Positions 5,352 through 6,807 of a stretch of 6,807 nt of DNA are shown piece after piece. The notes below the pieces were generated by a model. The model was not told the origin of the DNA, made no database searches, and saw only the letters and a program-made list of their open reading frames with translations. Every line of letters begins with the position of its first letter. Within the stretch, counting starts at the first letter, position 1. The translations under genes and the position numbers were made by a program. This stretch comes from Chloroflexota bacterium (GTDB taxonomy: Bacteria > Chloroflexota > Dehalococcoidia > SAR202 > UBA11138): contig JADFQF010000074.1 in assembly GCA_022561955.1 (NCBI GenBank), positions 1-6,807 of the forward strand, in the 5' to 3' direction.

Positions 5352-6314
5352 CAGGCTACGTCCATTTTCGACCCCGTTCAAGACCGCCTTCAAGACGTCG
5401 GAGAGAGTCTCACGGGGATGGCGGCCGACCGCTTCCCATATCTGTCGACCCTTCTGGACCATATATTTGCTACGCCCGGCAAGCGAGTCAGGCCGGCCCT
5501 TACCCTTCTGGCGTCCAACTTCCACGATCACGACGAGCGGATTACTCATGCCATGGCCACCGCCGTAGAGCTGCTCCATATCGCGACACTTATTCACGAC
5601 GACACGGTGGACGACTCCGACCTGCGAAGGGGTCGAGCGACGGTCAGCAACCTCTGGGGTGGGAACGCGGCGGTCCTGGTGGGGGACTACCTGTTCGCCG
5701 CTTCCGCGACCTTCGTCTGCGATACGGTCGATGTCCGGGTCATCAAGCGGTTTGCGGAGACGATCATGAAGCTCTCGGCCGGCGAGCTTCAAGAGATGTC
5801 CGTGTCGTTCAGCCCGGACCAGTCCATGGAGACGTACCTGGAGCGAATCTACAACAAGACCGCTTCTCTGTTTACGACGGCGGGAGAGTCCGGGGCGCTC
5901 CTGAGCGGTGCGAGCGACGCTAACGTAATGGCTCTCAAAGATTACTCCTGCAACCTGGGCATGGCCTTCCAGATCGTAGACGATATTTTGGACTTCGACG
6001 GGACCGAGGAAGAGTTCGGCAAACCCGTCGGAAACGACCTGCTGCACGGGATCATAACTCTGCCAACGCTGCTGGCCATGCGTCGGCATCCGAACAGTAC
6101 ACTGATATCGGACTTCTTTCGGAACAGAGAGGACACTGGCCTGCTCCAGGAGGCCATCAGCTTCATACGAGACGGCTCCATCATTGAAGAGGCGTATCAG
6201 GTGGCCAAAGAGTACAGCTCAAAGTCGTTAGAGGCGCTGTCTACGATACCGGCCAACCCCTCTCGGGACGCCTTGGAGGAGCTGGTCGGCTACGTGACGA
6301 TTCGCAGGACCTAG
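5349..6314 (+). CDS. Long-chain trans-polyprenyl diphosphate synthase
   Basis: This family joins isopentenyl diphosphate units to an allylic primer to make all-trans polyprenyl diphosphates, usually the quinone side chain. In 321 residues: PGKRVRP (43-49), first Asp-rich motif DDTVD (84-88) followed by DSDLRRGR, GDYLF (112-116), KT (170-171), FQ (207-208), second Asp-rich motif DDILD (211-215) and GNDLLHGIITLP. The residue five positions before the first Asp pair is Ala79 (HIATLIHDD), as in octaprenyl/heptaprenyl-type enzymes and unlike the bulky residue of farnesyl or geranylgeranyl synthases, so a long product is inferred. The start is TTG at 5349: an in-frame TAA lies at 5340-5342, AGAGG (5335-5339) is 9 bases upstream, and the first in-frame ATG (residue 24) would cut into the first helix. 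It follows metG by 20 bases. Its TAG stop (6312-6314) overlaps the stop of the convergent amidohydrolase gene. Exact chain length cannot be told. Confidence 0.94.
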   Translation: MQATSIFDPVQDRLQDVGESLTGMAADRFPYLSTLLDHIFATPGKRVRPALTLLASNFHDHDERITHAMATAVELLHIATLIHDDTVDDSDLRRGRATVSNLWGGNAAVLVGDYLFAASATFVCDTVDVRVIKRFAETIMKLSAGELQEMSVSFSPDQSMETYLERIYNKTASLFTTAGESGALLSGASDANVMALKDYSCNLGMAFQIVDDILDFDGTEEEFGKPVGNDLLHGIITLPTLLAMRRHPNSTLISDFFRNREDTGLLQEAISFIRDGSIIEEAYQVAKEYSSKSLEALSTIPANPSRDALEELVGYVTIRRT

Positions 6315-6807
6315 GCCTCCCATACGACCCGGCCTCCGACCAGGGTCATGACGACGCGGGTATTCAATAGCTCACGGTCGCTCACGGCTGTAGGGTCTTT
6401 ATCCAGCAATACGAGGTCCGCGGCTTCCCCGACGGCTATTCTCCCTCCCGAAGTTTCTCGCCCGATGGCTCTGGCGGCCGTCGACGTGTACAGACGAATC
6501 GCTTGGAGCCTGGAGATCACTTCATCAACTCCAACGACCTGCCCACTCGCGGACTGTCGAGCCACGGCGCCGTAGATTCCGTACATAGGATTGGGGTCGA
6601 TGACGGGCGCGTCCGAGCTGCCGGCCACGGTCACGCCTGCTCTTATCAGAGACCCAATTCTATAGAGCAGCCGCTGCCTCTCGGGCTCGACTTCGGCCAG
6701 ATACCGGTCGCCGCCGTGGTAGATGAAGCCGGGCTGCGTCACAATCACGGCCTTCGCCTGTGCCATCTTCTGTAGGGACGCGTCCGTGATTTCCGAGCAG
6801 TGCTCGA
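6311..6807 (-). CDS. Amidohydrolase (YtcJ type), C-terminal part only
   Basis: The visible 165 residues, running in from the right edge, are the end of a metal-dependent amidohydrolase of the YtcJ/Amidohydrolase_3 kind. Seen: EHC at the edge, whose His is a metal ligand in this family; VTQPGFIYHGGDRYL; RIGSLIRAGVTVAGSSDAP, with the conserved Asp that acts at the metal centre; NPMYGIYGAVARQ; TSTAARAIG; and the closing small beta-domain SGGRIAVGEAADLVLLDKDP ... VVMTLVGGRVV, typical of the refolded C-terminus. Family members hydrolyse amide or related C-N bonds; the substrate cannot be read from this part. The frame stays open upstream to the window edge, so the in-frame ATG at 6766 is internal and not the start. 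It converges on the polyprenyl synthase gene, and the two stop codons share the CTAG at 6311-6314. There is no spacer for a separate terminator. Confidence 0.9.
   Translation of the reverse strand, partial: EHCSEITDASLQKMAQAKAVIVTQPGFIYHGGDRYLAEVEPERQRLLYRIGSLIRAGVTVAGSSDAPVIDPNPMYGIYGAVARQSASGQVVGVDEVISRLQAIRLYTSTAARAIGRETSGGRIAVGEAADLVLLDKDPTAVSDRELLNTRVVMTLVGGRVVWEA

Overview
The window looks like chromosomal DNA of a free-living, moderately GC-rich bacterium. My best guess is a Chloroflexota lineage of the Dehalococcoidia/SAR202 kind. That rests on protein style: a sulfopyruvate/phosphonopyruvate-decarboxylase-like alpha subunit, a short-tailed FtsZ outside any visible dcw cluster, an rsmI-metG-polyprenyl synthase neighbourhood, and a YtcJ-type amidohydrolase. 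The assignment is from memory and not from a search. No rRNA, tRNA, CRISPR array, transposase or phage gene is visible.

Layout. (1) 1-397, minus strand: N-terminal part of a thiamine-pyrophosphate decarboxylase alpha subunit, cut by the left edge, with a near-consensus sigma70-type promoter at 428-456. (2) 457-811: about 350 bases without a credible gene, holding a repeated 12-mer, several small dyads and a direct repeat ahead of ftsZ. (3) 812-1891, plus strand: ftsZ, closed by a strong intrinsic terminator at 1917-1946. (4) 1947-2680: an AT-richer stretch with one small minus-strand gene (2030-2404; zinc-ribbon-like N-terminus, Asn-rich tail made of two 18-residue repeats), a REP-like palindrome near 2508-2535, and a long inverted repeat just before rsmI. 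(5) 2681-6314, plus strand: rsmI, metG and a long-chain polyprenyl diphosphate synthase; the last two are 20 bases apart and probably cotranscribed. (6) 6311-6807, minus strand: C-terminal part of an amidohydrolase of the YtcJ type, convergent with the synthase and sharing a CTAG in which both stop codons lie.

How the genes relate. rsmI (16S rRNA 2'-O-methylation) and metG (methionyl-tRNA) serve translation. The polyprenyl synthase probably makes the quinone side chain or another long polyprenyl carrier. ftsZ is a separate single-gene unit. The decarboxylase and amidohydrolase at the edges are catabolic or accessory genes that point away from the core block.

I do not see a clear new multi-gene system. 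The most unusual items are the zinc-ribbon/Asn-repeat protein, the short tail and altered T3 loop of FtsZ, the inverted repeat in front of rsmI, and the overlapping convergent stop codons.
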